The notes under the pieces: model-generated | Told to the model about the DNA's origin: nothing | The model's input: the letters and a program-made list of their open reading frames with translations, nothing else | Database searches by the model: none | Origin: Spinacia oleracea | Taxonomy: Eukaryota; Streptophyta; Magnoliopsida; Caryophyllales; Amaranthaceae | Assembly (NCBI RefSeq): GCF_020520425.1 | Contig: NC_079491.1 | Location: 27,457,449-27,521,448 of the forward strand | Length of the DNA: 64,000 bases | Direction: 5' to 3' | Program-made: the position numbers and the translations under genes | Shown here: positions 36,406 through 49,339 of the stretch, piece by piece | How positions within the stretch are numbered: position 1 is the stretch's first letter | Layout: each line of letters opens with the position of its first letter

Positions 36406-38518
36406 AACTAATGCAAAATATGAAGGCTAAAGTTCCCGTATTTGAAAAAAGAACTGAAGTTTTGCATTGACAAATATGAAACATTACAAGCGTGAACGTA
36501 AGAGACAAACTAGCACGGGCACTTTGTTCCAACCAGTAAAACAATCACCTCGAATCGACTATTTGGTCCAAAAATGCAACTGACAGTATTATTAAGCAAT
36601 TTCTTCAAAAATGCTACTCCGTAGAAATTTACTTAATTCAAAGGACTATAATACCCTTCTAAAAATACCAATAATATCACCCTGGGTGCTTATTTGGTGT
36701 AAACAGAGCTAAAAAAAAGATTGCCAAATGATTAGAGTAATAGAGTCGTGATACAATCTTAAGTCTTTAACACAATGCAAAATATCTACACCTTGTTGTC
36801 TTTAAAAAGGAAGACCATAAATTATTAGATGACATGTATCAGCCCTTTCTTTCATCCATTAATTTATTCTTGTTTTCAATTTTTCTTTTTAATTTGTACG
36901 TTATTTGTTATACGAAGTATTTTACAGCTTCAACCCATTTTCCACTTCATCTTTCTCGTTCAACATTAATTCACCATTTAATTCATATAACTTCTTTCAC
37001 CTCATCATCCTCTTTGACACTCGATATTAATTAATTTATATATTTTTTTCAACTTTCAAAATTCACCTCTATATAAATCATATATTCCAACTAAAATCAC
37101 AAGCCCCCGACAAAATTAGCATTTTAAAATACTGTTTAACAACCACGATATAATTGCTCGTTCATTAAACGAGCTCAAAAGCTAGTTACGGTTTATAAAG
37201 TTACCCGACAAGATTGACGCAATGATTAAAGTTATCCACTAATGGAATGGGATTGATTTGTAAGTTATACATAGGTATTTAGCCAAAAGGTTACACTTTT
37301 GTAATTGATTGTCTTTATTTCTTCATTAGTCCACCTAATTTGATAACATGTACACCTAGACACCTAGTACAATTACTTGCTTGAAGCCTTGAACATTTTA
37401 TGGTGTAAAAGATTGTCTACATTAGTGAGTTAGGTACTTCCACTACCTATGTGTAGAGTAATTAATTAATGTTTACATGGTTGGTTTGCAAGTAACAGAC
37501 TTGTTAAAATGACCAATTAAGTTAAAATTTGAGTTCAGTTCAAGTTATTTGACATATTTTTACAATAAATTTCTACTAACTCTGTTTTAAAATGATATTT
37601 ACATTTTTCGTTTTACTCTGTTTCATAATGTTATTTACATTGTACTTTATTTTATTTTTGGACATGAAAATTTATCTTTTTACCCTTCTTATCCCGTCAT
37701 ATTTACAATTTTCCACTCACTTTCTCTTATTTTATTAATTTTTTTTTCTTACATTTACCCAACTTTTTACATATTTCTTTTAATTTATTCATATTTTATT
37801 ATATTCAACCAACTATTTTTACTTTTGTTTTAATATTTATGCAAATAGTAAATGTAATTATTTTATAGAAATGGATGAAGTAAGTTATGAGGCATTTCCA
37901 AGAAAGTATGAACGACCCAACATTACATGCAGTGATATGAAATACAAAAGTTCTCCCGCTCCTCCTACCGATTAAATGAATACACTTGGCTTACAATGGG
38001 GTGGAGGCATAGACTTTTCTAGACATGAATAGGATCTCTAATTATGGTGCAACTAAATTACAAAAACAAACATTAATACTTCAAGATATGAAGATAAATA
38101 TATAGGCCCACAAGAAGACCTAGAAGAAGATGCATGTTCAAGATGAAAGGCTTACAAACAAATGTAGAATGGGAGTACCTGAAAATGTATTCTCGCAGTT
38201 ATTACCTTTCACACCGACACTGCTACTATTTTCTTACTATTTTGGCCGTTTTGTACCGTACTGTTAGCTTTTTAATACCGCCCAATCACGAGGATGCCAA
38301 TTTTATCGACCTCATTTTTTGTCCAATCTTTGTTCCCTAAAATAACTAATGATACATTAATACGTGTATAATCCAATGAGCGGGTGGTGCAGGAGCGTGC
38401 ACGTACATCACTGCACACCTACACCAAAATGCAAAAACAAAAAATATCGCAAAAAATCTAAAAGAACGTAATAAACTAAACAAAAAGAACATACAAAAAG
38501 AATATTAACCACACCCGC
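36406..38518. other. AT-rich intergenic sequence
   Basis: No gene supported. The region around 37578-37880 has paired CTCTGTTTTAAAATGATATTTACA-like words typical of old MITE remnants, but no clean ends were found. The open frames at 36834-37034 and 38134-38340 are low-complexity. Confidence 0.4.
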
Positions 38519-39420
38519 CTCAAACCAAGTTCTAGACGGCTGGACCCGACATTAATTTTTGATAAGAGAGTCTTGAATTTTAAAACGTACTCTAAGAGTA
38601 TTTGACAATTTGGTTGTCTAATTACATTGTACTTTAGACACATATAGCTTATAGATATTCTCCTAATTAAATCTAATGATGGATAAATTTGTTATTGCCC
38701 CATTCCGGTGTATTATTTATTAAAAAAAAAACAAATACGGGTACCTGCACAAAATAATTTTCATCCCCACTTGTCACATGTATCAAACCTAGTCCTAGAC
38801 GGCTTGACCCGACATTATTTCTTGTAAAGAGTGTTCTGAATTTTAGAACTCTATTCACAATTTGGTTGTCTGATTACACTATACTTTGGACATATATACC
38901 TTATAGATATTCTCCTAATTAAAATTAATGAGGGATAAATTTTTTGTTTCCTCATTTTGTGGCATATTTTTTAAAAAAACACAAATAAGAGTACACAAAC
39001 AAAATTATTTTCTCGATCTATTCATCATATGTGTCAATCATAGTGTTATTCTCATCCACCATTCACTTCGATAGTCATACCTACTTAATCATTTTATATT
39101 TACATCATTATATATCCGATCACTTATCACCTACTCCACTATTTACTTTATTCAGTTAGTCATGACTTTGAGGTTGGTTGGGGTCTCCACACTCGTACTT
39201 GTCTAAAATCACATCCCTATCCCTATCTCCCATGATAGAAAAGGTACTCACCCCTCAAAGTCTCTTTCTTATCGGGTAAAAGATAAAACACATCCCCGGT
39301 CTATCACCCACCCGCATATCCACACTCTCCTAAAATCAACTCCTAGACTCAACATTTTTTTTTGGTAAGAGAGCTTTGAATTTTAAAATTCTACTATAGA
39401 GTCTTTTACTATTCCAGTGT
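38519..39420. repeat. Degenerate tandem repeat with period near 263 bp
   Basis: CTAGACGGCTGGACCCGACA at 38532 recurs as CTAGACGGCTTGACCCGACA at 38795. Both are followed by AAGAG...TTGAATTTTA, CAATTTGGTTGTCT and TATAGATATTCTCC. A third, partial copy starts near 39342. Copies are about 80% alike by eye. Family unknown. Confidence 0.75.
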
Positions 39421-39493
39421 CCTATTAGAATAACTGAGTAAGTAAACAAAACATTATAATATGTACTCTGTCTGTTCGAATTTAATCATTTCA

Positions 39494-42070
39494 TGTGATA
39501 CCCCGAATTTTTAAAACTTGATTAATTATGCCTAATTATTTTTATTTAGCTTAAAATCGTTTTTAATCCCGAATTCGAACTTTATTTTAATTAACAAGGT
39601 TTTATTTCACTTGAATTTTTAATATTGTTACGCGATTTATATTTAGATTTTATAAATTGATTTCAGATTTACGAGCTCAAACTATTTTTTTTTTATTTCA
39701 TAATTTCGGATTTAAATAATTATTTCGAAACGTTATTAATTTATTCGAAAACTAAATTTATTTCATGATTTCGATATTTTTAGGATTATTTCAAAAATTA
39801 AGGATTTCTATTTTTGTTTACCCATTTCCTAAAATAGCAACTAAAATTCTGAAATTTACCTATTCTAAGATTATAAAAATATACTCAAAGCCAAAATGCA
39901 TATTGTTCTCCTGCTCTTCTCTCACGTGTCAACCAAAACAAGGAGCAGACAAAATTTTCTTACTTTCTTGACTCCTCTTTCTCCCTAATTCAGTCCAAGT
40001 TCATTTCCTTGGGCTCCAAGTACAACAGCTTCTTCCCCACTCTACTACCATGGTGAGCTCATGGATGATGTCAATGGCATCCCCATGACCCTATAAATGG
40101 AACAAAAAAATCTGCTCCCTGCTACCCAAACAATTCAGTGCATTAATTCAACCAAACTCCCAAATTCTCCAGCTCTTCCTCTGTTCGAACAAACAACCAC
40201 CAACGCCACCTTGTGGCCACCGCAAACACCCCCGCATCCCTCCCCTGTTCGCACTCCCTATCCCTCTCCCTCACTGTTCCACCACCGTAAGGCCAACCAC
40301 TAGCATCACCCAATCTCCGCCCCAATCCCCGGCGAGCCGCCGCCCAAAAACCAACCGGAAAACCACCGCTCCATCGCGTCACTCCCCTGCTGTGCGCGAC
40401 CACCCTTTTCCCTTCCTTGCTGTTTCGCCGCCGCGAACCGCTCCACCACCACCGACTCTCCGGCGCGTCCGTACTGCGCCGCCCAGCCAGCCACCCCTGC
40501 CTCCCTTCTTCTTCCCCTGCTCCTCCTTCGTGCCCTGCCCCTCCCCTGTTTTCGTCCTCCCCTGCCCCGTGTTCCCTTTCTAGAAAACTGAAAACAAGTT
40601 TCAATAATTGAAACTTGATTTATTCTCCCAAGCCCAACTTGAATTGGCCCATTTTAATTGTTTGGACTTTTGGGTAAGTTATACCAAAATTTCAGATTCT
40701 CCTACTTATGATTATTTATATTTTTAAATAAAGTATTATAATATATTATTTACTAATAAATCATTTATTATTAATATTAGATGGGCAAATATATTTAATT
40801 ATTGATTTTACTAAAATAAATCCCTAGCTTTATTTAGCAAAAACGAAATTTAAATAATATTCGTATCGATTTATGAAATATGAATTTCGTTTTTTTAATT
40901 AAAATTTTGATTAATAATAACATTTTCGTTAAAACTATGAAATTATAAATTCAATTATTTATAAACTTATTATAAAGTAGTAATTTTAAAATATTAATCG
41001 TTTAATAACTAATCGAATAATTTAATATCTTGAAAGAAATTGGACTTGGAGCTCAGGAAGAACGGTCCATCGAACAGGAAGTATAAACTACGGTTGAGGT
41101 AACATCTATTGTTAACACCCACAATTCCCTTATGAAATGTGTTTTGATGAGATTATGAAATATGTTTATAATGATATGTTTTTATTGGATTGTGGGATAT
41201 GAAATGTGTTTATAAAGTATGTTTTATGATGATTATATTCAAGCATGTTTATGTATGATTTTATAAGAACGATGTCTATGAGTTAATAATAAGATACGAA
41301 ACATGATAAATACAAGTGTAACCGGTTCTGGCAGTTAGTGGGGTTACTATTTCTAGGTCGTGCACGTACCGCCGTACCGCGGGACACCCAACAAGGGAGA
41401 GTGCTCCTTGAGGGTTACCGCAAGCTAAAAAAAGAAACTAATTAGGTACGGGCGTATGTCCAACAAGGGAGAGTGCTCCTTGAGGACTATCGCAAGGTGG
41501 GAGACGTCCCGCAAGGCTAACTTGTCAGTTACCAAGTAAAAAGAAGGTTTTAAGAAAGATAATGGGAACTATCAAAGTTTCAAGTTATAAATGATGTTTT
41601 ATTGCATTTATGAAAATGTTTTACTATGTTCTATTCTCCCTGATTGCAAAGTAAATAAAATGAATTGAAATGAGTTTACGCTGTTAGGGTAGTATGTTAC
41701 TGGGCCTCGGCTCACGATGTTGCTTTTGTTTTAGGTACGAAGAAGATCATGGGATGCCTTAGAGTGAGGATGCAACCATCAAATTCACGATCGATGTTTA
41801 GCAGAGACAATTATGTCATTAGTAATAAAGGGATGTATTAATTAAACTCTAAGTTTGATCTCATGATTTGAGTTAGATTTTAATACTAATATTAACCAAA
41901 TGCTAAAAGTATTTATTATTAAAGTATATTTAGTAATTGAAAAAGGTTATGTCGCCTTGTATTTTCCACGAGGGAAATACGGCAAGTGACGCTCCGACTA
42001 AATTAGGGTTTCCGCTGCAAATTAAAGATAATTAACCTAATTAATGGTGTTTAGAAGTCGGGGCGTTACA
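39494..42070 (+). repeat. 5' LTR of the gag-only element
   Basis: 2577 bp. TATA-like CCTATAAATGG at about 40089 is followed by a C-rich stretch (40190-40580) in which several long frames are open on both strands; these recur identically in the other LTR and are not genes. Near 41390-41490, two copies of CAACAAGGGAGAGTGCTCCTT can each form a short hairpin. Confidence 0.92.
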
Positions 42071-42073
42071 TTT

Positions 42074-42086
42074 TGGTATCAGAGCC
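42074..42086 (+). other. Primer binding site of the gag-only element
   Basis: TGGTATCAGAGCC, 3 bp after the 5' LTR, complementary to the 3' end of plant initiator methionine tRNA. Confidence 0.9.
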
Positions 42087-42342
42087 AAGGTTCTGCGACC
42101 ATAAGTGCTAAACTTTACGGGTTTTGCACGAAATAAAATTTATTAGGTTTTAAGCAAGAATTTTAAGGAATGAGTAAAAAGAATAAGTTAAAATCATGCT
42201 AAGTTAAAATGAAATGAGTGTGAGTGATAGGACGGGGAACGCAACGGGAATGTTTTCTTTATTATGATTTGCAGAATTTCTTAGTCTAATTTCAAGAAGA
42301 AAAGATTATTTGAAGTGTTGTATCCTTGCGATCAGATCGGCG

Positions 42343-43518
42343 ATGACTTCAAGCGGAAATATTCCTATTGACGGCACTAGAAACGATAACGATGTTAACG
42401 ATGGCAATGGTAATCACAAATCTGTATTAGCGCTGGGAGGAATGCAAGAAAGAATTGAAGAATTGCGCAAGGATCCCATTTTCGGGGACACTCCAGGAGA
42501 AACAAGCGATAATCGAATGGATTTAATGAGATTGATAATGTCGGAACTTCTGCAAGGAAATCGTCAAAAGCCAAGGTCAGAGCAAGAAGAATGCTCCAAC
42601 ATGTTCAAGAAGTTCGCTTCTCATAAACCCCCTACCTATGATGGCAAGCCAGACCCTACTGAATTTGAGGAATGGATTAGCGATATGGAGAAGTTATTTG
42701 ATGCAACTCAATGCCCCGAGAAATGGAAGGTCAACTATGCTGTCTTTTACTTGAAAGGACAAGCCAACCTGTGGTGGAAAAGTGTTAAAGGAATCCAAAA
42801 TGAGCCTGGTTTTGGTTGGGAAAAACTGACGGAAGCTATGCGGGAACAATTTTATCCCTATTCTCTGCAACTGCAAATGGAATCGGAATTTATCAAATTG
42901 AGTCAAGGAAAGAAGAATGTTCTGGAATATGCAGTGAAATTCAATGAGCTTGCTCGATTTGCCCCTGACCTGGTGACTACTGATAGGCAAAGGATGAATC
43001 GATTTGAAGGAGGATTAAGCATTGAGATCCGCGACCGTCTTTCGAGTTCTAGAATTTCCACTTTCCAAGAGTTGTACGATCGAGCAATTAACGTCGAAAG
43101 AATTATCAAGCTTCGAGAAGAAACATATGGAAAACGAAAAGGGAGCTTCGAAGAAAATCAACCGAACAATAAGAAACAAAACGTCAATGTCAGCTATCAA
43201 GGAGGGAATAACGGAAACCAAAGCTTCAAGAATCGTGGATGCGCCAAGTGTGGAAGATGGAACCATACTGAGAAAGAATGTCGACTTGGTACGCGAGATT
43301 GCTTCAAATGTGGTAGCAAAGATCACCAAATCAGAGATTGTCCTCAAATACATCGAGAGCAAGGTGATAGGAGAAACGATGAAAACAAAGGGAATGGTGG
43401 CACTACAAATTTCAACCGTAATCCCCCACGTGGACCAACTTCGAATGGAAGAGTGTTTGTAATGCAAGGAAAAGACGATGATGCAAATGACAATGACGAC
43501 TTCGCCAATATGGAATGA
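42343..43518 (+). CDS. gag: Gag polyprotein of a Ty3/gypsy retrotransposon
   Basis: 391 residues from the ATG at 42343 (the frame is open to 42310 but without ATG). It forms the virus-like particle around element RNA. A retrotransposon gag domain covers roughly residues 90-260 (KPPTYDGKPDPTEFEEW, FYLKGQANLWWKSV, YAVKFNELARFAPD). Two intact CCHC zinc knuckles follow: CAKCGRWNHTEKEC and CFKCGSKDHQIRDC. Between them and the capsid part is a basic, Asn/Gly-rich linker. Full Tekay-type elements run on into protease; here the frame stops after an acidic tail (DDDANDNDD), leaving gag alone. The frame is uninterrupted, so it could still make particles. Confidence 0.93.
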   Translation: MTSSGNIPIDGTRNDNDVNDGNGNHKSVLALGGMQERIEELRKDPIFGDTPGETSDNRMDLMRLIMSELLQGNRQKPRSEQEECSNMFKKFASHKPPTYDGKPDPTEFEEWISDMEKLFDATQCPEKWKVNYAVFYLKGQANLWWKSVKGIQNEPGFGWEKLTEAMREQFYPYSLQLQMESEFIKLSQGKKNVLEYAVKFNELARFAPDLVTTDRQRMNRFEGGLSIEIRDRLSSSRISTFQELYDRAINVERIIKLREETYGKRKGSFEENQPNNKKQNVNVSYQGGNNGNQSFKNRGCAKCGRWNHTEKECRLGTRDCFKCGSKDHQIRDCPQIHREQGDRRNDENKGNGGTTNFNRNPPRGPTSNGRVFVMQGKDDDANDNDDFANME

Positions 43519-44320
43519 AGAATGAAGCATAATGACCTTTTGAAATCGTGTGATCGAACATCTAGAATATTTTAGAATAAATGATGGAAATTTTGAAAGT
43601 AATATGCGCTAATCGAGTATCTAACTAAGATGTTTCACCATCATTAGTTATATGAATGTTATGCTTATGTATGAAATTTTCAATTAAAGAATTATGTGTT
43701 TAAGATATGCTTTATGAATTATGTTTATGCTGACATGATTGTATTGGTAATAACTAATCGTTACGTATGAAAGTCGTCTTCGATGGAGGTTCTCCTGAGC
43801 TCAGAGTACGAGATTATTATAACAAATGACTTTTACAAATTATTTGACTATTATAATTGTTAGGTAAATATTTATTTTCATTATATCTATCTTCAGAATT
43901 ATAATTTCGTATTAAAAACATTACTACTTTTGGAAGAAAATATTTTCAAACGGGATCTCACAAAGAAAAATGGGAGCCTAGTCTACGCTAACAAGTTTGC
44001 CCTTTTTATGTTCTTTGCTCCTCGATCCTATTTTATGAAGTAAAGTAGAGATACAAAAGACGATGGCGGAATATAATTGACCTTAATGACGATTAAGATC
44101 AACATATAATTTTGCCCCTTTTGTATTCTTTACTCTTCGATTCTAGGTCTCGAGTTGAAGCGGAGTCATTAAAGAAGATGGCGGAATGAAGGCTAGACAA
44201 TGTCGGAATTGGAATGAAATTGTGAGATCTTGGTTTTAAAATAAAATATCGTACTTTTATTCAAATATTTTCGACTTTCAAAAAAAAATCAATTCAAGTT
44301 TCGAGGACGAAACTTTTTCT
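43519..44320 (+). other. Non-coding 3' interior of the gag-only element
   Basis: Holds no pol remnant in any frame. Two imperfect direct copies of a segment ending GATGGCGGAAT occur near 44000-44070 and 44110-44187. Loss of pol therefore looks complete and ancestral to this copy. Confidence 0.6.
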
Positions 44321-44333
44321 AAGGGGGTAAGAA
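44321..44333 (+). other. Polypurine tract of the gag-only element
   Basis: AAGGGGGTAAGAA directly before the 3' LTR, the plus-strand priming site. Confidence 0.8.
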
Positions 44334-46910
44334 TGTGATACCCCGAATTTTTAAAACTTGATTAATTATGCCTAATTATTTTTATTTAGCTTAAAATTGT
44401 TTTTAATCCCGAATTCGAACTTTATTTTAATTAACAAGGTTTTATTTCACTTGAATTTTTAATATTGTTACGCGATTTATATTTAGATTTTATAAATTGA
44501 TTTCAGATTTACGAGCTCAAACTATTTTTTTTTTATTTCATAATTTCGGATTTAAATAATTATTTCGAAACGTTATTAATTTATTCGAAAACTAAATTTA
44601 TTTCATGATTTCGATATTTTTAGGATTATTTCAAAAATTAAGGATTTCTATTTTTGTTTACCCATTTCCTAAAATAGCAACTAAAATTCTGAAATTTACC
44701 TATTCTAAGATTATAAAAATATACTCAAAGCCAAAATGCATATTGTTCTCCTGCTCTTCTCTCACGTGTCAACCAAAACAAGGAGCAGACAAAATTTTCT
44801 TACTTTCTTGACTCCTCTTTCTCCCTAATTCAGTCCAAGTTCATTTCCTTGGGCTCCAAGTACAACAGCTTCTTCCCCACTCTACTACCATGGTGAGCTC
44901 ATGGATGATGTCAATGGCATCCCCATGACCCTATAAATGGAACAAAAAAATCTGCTCCCTGCTACCCAAACAATTCAGTGCATTAATTCAACCAAACTCC
45001 CAAATTCTCCAGCTCTTCCTCTGTTCGAACAAACAACCACCAACGCCACCTTGTGGCCACCGCAAACACCCCCGCATCCCTCCCCTGTTCGCACTCCCTA
45101 TCCCTCTCCCTCACTGTTCCACCACCGTAAGGCCAACCACTAGCATCACCCAATCTCCGCCCCAATCCCCGGCGAGCCGCCGCCCAAAAACCAACCGGAA
45201 AACCACCGCTCCATCGCGTCACTCCCCTGCTGTGCGCGACCACCCTTTTCCCTTCCTTGCTGTTTCGCCGCCGCGAACCGCTCCACCACCACCGACTCTC
45301 CGGCGCGTCCGTACTGCGCCGCCCAGCCAGCCACCCCTGCCTCCCTTCTTCTTCCCCTGCTCCTCCTTCGTGCCCTGCCCCTCCCCTGTTTTCGTCCTCC
45401 CCTGCCCCGTGTTCCCTTTCTAGAAAACTGAAAACAAGTTTCAATAATTGAAACTTGATTTATTCTCCCAAGCCCAACTTGAATTGGCCCATTTTAATTG
45501 TTTGGACTTTTGGGTAAGTTATACCAAAATTTCAGATTCTCCTACTTATGATTATTTATATTTTTAAATAAAGTATTATAATATATTATTTACTAATAAA
45601 TCATTTATTATTAATATTAGATGGGCAAATATATTTAATTATTGATTTTACTAAAATAAATCCCTAGCTTTATTTAGCAAAAACGAAATTTAAATAATAT
45701 TCGTATCGATTTATGAAATATGAATTTCGTTTTTTTAATTAAAATTTTGATTAATAATAACATTTTCGTTAAAACTATGAAATTATAAATTCAATTATTT
45801 ATAAACTTATTATAAAGTAGTAATTTTAAAATATTAATCGTTTAATAACTAATCGAATAATTTAATATCTTGAAAGAAATTGGACTTGGAGCTCAGGAAG
45901 AACGGTCCATCGAACAGGAAGTATAAACTACGGTTGAGGTAACATCTATTGTTAACACCCACAATTCCCTTATGAAATGTGTTTTGATGAGATTATGAAA
46001 TATGTTTATAATGATATGTTTTTATTGGATTGTGGGATATGAAATGTGTTTATAAAGTATGTTTTATGATGATTATATTCAAGCATGTTTATGTATGATT
46101 TTATAAGAACGATGTCTATGAGTTAATAATAAGATACGAAACATGATAAATACAAGTGTAACCGGTTCTGGCAGTTAGTGGGGTTACTATTTCTAGGTCG
46201 TGCACGTACCGCCGTACCGCGGGACACCCAACAAGGGAGAGTGCTCCTTGAGGGTTACCGCAAGCTAAAAAAAGAAACTAATTAGGTACGGGCGTATGTC
46301 CAACAAGGGAGAGTGCTCCTTGAGGACTATCGCAAGGTGGGAGACGTCCCGCAAGGCTAACTTGTCAGTTACCAAGTAAAAAGAAGGTTTTAAGAAAGAT
46401 AATGGGAACTATCAAAGTTTCAAGTTATAAATGATGTTTTATTGCATTTATGAAAATGTTTTACTATGTTCTATTCTCCCTGATTACAAAGTAAATAAAA
46501 TGAATTGAAATGAGTTTACGCTGTTAGGGTAGTATGTTACTGGGCCTCGGCTCACGATGTTGCTTTTGTTTTAGGTACGAAGAAGATCATGGGATGCCTT
46601 AGAGTGAGGATGCAACCATCAAATTCACGATCGATGTTTAGCAGAGACAATTATGTCATTAGTAATAAAGGGATGTATTAATTAAACTCTAAGTTTGATC
46701 TCATGATTTGAGTTAGATTTTAATACTAATATTAACCAAATGCTAAAAGTATTTATTATTAAAGTATATTTAGTAATTGAAAAAGGTTATGTCGCCTTGT
46801 ATTTTCCACGAGGGAAATACGGCAAGTGACGCTCCGACTAAATTAGGGTTTCCGCTGCAAATTAAAGATAATTAACCTAATTAATGGTGTTTAGAAGTCG
46901 GGGCGTTACA
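44334..46910 (+). repeat. 3' LTR of the gag-only element
   Basis: 2577 bp, the same length as the 5' LTR, with two differences seen by eye (44398 and 46486). It is followed by the target duplicate TTTCA. Confidence 0.93.
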
Positions 46911-47041
46911 TTTCAATATTCTTTTCATGGAGTTTTATGCGATAAGTTATTGTCAGCTTATATATTTTAATATAATAAAAAAATAGGTATGCTAAGAGAT
47001 AGTGAGAATTATTTTTTATAAGATCCACTAGTGGTAAAAGG

Positions 47042-47352
47042 CTCATTTGCATCGCACATTTAAGTGCATTTGCGTCGCACATTGTGCGTGGTAAAAGCTC
47101 TCGACGCAAATGACTAAAATTCATTTGCATCGCACATATGTGCGACGCAAATGACTTTTCAGGCACCATGTTGAAAAGTCATTTGCCTCGCACATTAGCT
47201 TAATGTGCGATGCAAATGACTTTTCTTGCGCCATGTTGAAAAGTCATTTGCGTCGCACATTAGCTAAATGTGCGACGCAAATGACGTTTTTGGCGCCATG
47301 CTGAAAAGTCATTTGCCTCGCACATTAGCTAAATGTGCGTGGCAAATGACTT
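47042..47352. repeat. Subterminal hairpin repeats, left end of CACTA 2
   Basis: Four inverted pairs of the GTCATTTGCGTCGCACATT / AATGTGCGACGCAAATGAC type with TTTTTGGCGCCATG-like spacers. This is the reverse of the right end of the 26-kb CACTA. Confidence 0.85.
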
Positions 47353-49339
47353 TTTGTTTTTTTAAAAAAAAAAGACCTCCACAATTTATTTATTTAATCT
47401 GCACTATATAATGTAGATTAAAATAAACAAAATGTGAAAGTCTTAGTTATATTTTCCCTCACACTAACAATATACAAATTAACATTCAATTTCAACAATA
47501 AAATAGTCTACAAAAATTAAAATAAAATGATATCAATAAAAGGGAACATTCCAGAGCATTCTACTTCCATGACTTGCGTAAGAAAGAGGTATATAGATCT
47601 AGAAAATATCTGTTGAAGCTGCATCAAAGGAAACATGATACATACAGTTTGGGAAGTATCCTTCAATACCTCTAACCTCTCAAGTTATCAAATCCTATTT
47701 CACGTATTAGCCTTTGACATTATTTAATGGGCAATGCTACAGGGTATTATTAGAAAAATTATACAAATTAACTAACAATCTTGCATATTACACTAACAAT
47801 ATTTTACTGGCGATGCCATCAGAGTATTAGGTATACTTTTAGTTCTCTTTCCCTCTTCCGATATCATAGCTATCAAGCTGTAAATAAAAAATTTGAAGGA
47901 AAAAAGTTAGAGCAACATCCGGAATTAAGAAGAAAGCTTATCATAAAGAAACAAGAAATCACAAGGACTCGAATTACAACAAAACAGTTAACATCTGCAA
48001 AGAGCACATATTCACAGCATAAAAAGCCTTCCATTAGTATTGTATATGCTTCTTCCATTCTTTATTACAGCAACATAATCTCCAAGAGACGTAAGTTCAA
48101 AATTACAACTTACGCTTTAGTCCAACTCTGAATCTACATAGATTCAGATTTTAGGATTGGTTATCCAAGTCACATAAAAAGACAAGTCCCATACCAATTT
48201 AGTATGCAGTCTCACGACTCTAAGAAATAGATCGATTCAGTGGCAGCTAACATCTAAGAAGAAGTACCACAAACTCTTACAAGCAACATACCAAAGTGAA
48301 TGCCATAAATTTTGAATCAAATCCCATACTTGCATCAGATTTCCAAGAACATCAATATATGAAAGAGCTACTGCAAACTACAACAAAGCCCCATAGGAAC
48401 GCTGAACAAACAAACTCAGACCCTAACTTTCCAAAGAAAAACCCATCCAAATTCTACTAGTAAACCAATTAAAAAGAATAGTTGAAAGCTAACCATCAAA
48501 AGAACTTATATTACTAAGAATTGGACATGGAAAACAATTGAAAAAGTCTTACTTATTTCAAAAAGAAACAAAGAATGTTACAGAGTTCACTACTGGACAC
48601 TGGGACAGTCCGCAATTATGCATATTTGTACTAGTGTTTGTTAGCCTTGAAATTTTGGATTATATGACGAGGATAGAAGACAAATTCAGTACATATTAGC
48701 AAAGGTGTACCTGAATATCATAGGCAGGTTCAGGGCGGAAGGTTCAGGGCAATGAACCGGCAAAAACCAATAAGACTTGAGTATGTGTTAGGGTCCCTGA
48801 TGAGTTTTCTCCAAACCATGATCAGTATCAGCCTTGTCATGACGCTAGCAGGAGGCATGTTTCAGCTTCTTATCATGTGCACGAGGTCCCATAAACTGTC
48901 ACGAAACAGAGAAGCATTATGTTACCATTAGTTTTTGAGTAACAAACATACAAAGACATGTTCAGGATTCAGAAAAATAGCAACATTAGTGGATATTATA
49001 TAGAGCAACAGACGATGAACTAACTTGCTGCACTAAACACAAAACTTCAGCACAATTTTGAGAATATATAGAGCAGCGTCAGGTGACCTGAATCCATGGC
49101 AGCAGTACTATTGGTACTCAGAAACAGCAGCTAAGAACAACAGACAACCAAATACAATAAAGGATCACCCCAACTCTGAACAAGTATCTTAAAATACTAC
49201 CCGTTTCCTCTCCGCAAAAGAGTTACAAAGAACGAGCTAACTCGGCTTCTTTGATTATCAACACATGTATACACTTGAATTATAGGCCAATGTTAAAGTA
49301 GAACACATAGAAGTACACTCAAGTAAACGATTAGGCAAA
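47353..49339. other. Interior of CACTA 2, no gene recognised
   Basis: About 2 kb of AT-rich sequence. The 116-codon frame at 47781-48131 has no known domain and starts without good context. Part of it may be the 3' flank of the captured acyltransferase piece, but no further exon was recognised. Confidence 0.4.

Larger units (their letters stand above)
39494..46910 (+). mobile_element. Very young gag-only Ty3/gypsy retrotransposon (TR-GAG type)
   Basis: LTRs of 2577 bp (39494-42070 and 44334-46910) start TGTGATACCCCG and end GCGTTACA, with the duplication TTTCA at 39489-39493 and 46911-46915. The primer site TGGTATCAGAGCC (42074-42086, initiator-tRNA-Met type) and a 3' AAGGGGGTAAGAA polypurine tract are present. 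The only gene in the 2263-bp interior is gag; no protease, reverse transcriptase, RNase H or integrase remains. The LTR start and the pre-LTR motif CGAGGACGAAACTTTTTC are typical of Tekay-like chromoviruses. Two LTR differences were seen (39558/44398 and 41646/46486), implying very recent insertion and a partner element supplying Pol. Confidence 0.93.

Noticed and set aside
40143..40604. 153-codon minus-strand frame in a C-rich region (and its twin at 44983-45444)
   Set aside because: It lies in an LTR, is duplicated exactly with it, overlaps other open frames on both strands, and has Gly/Arg-rich low-complexity content with no domain.
47781..48131. 116-codon frame inside CACTA 2
   Set aside because: No similarity recognised, Lys/Ile-rich, antisense to the captured gene piece; not credible without transcript data.
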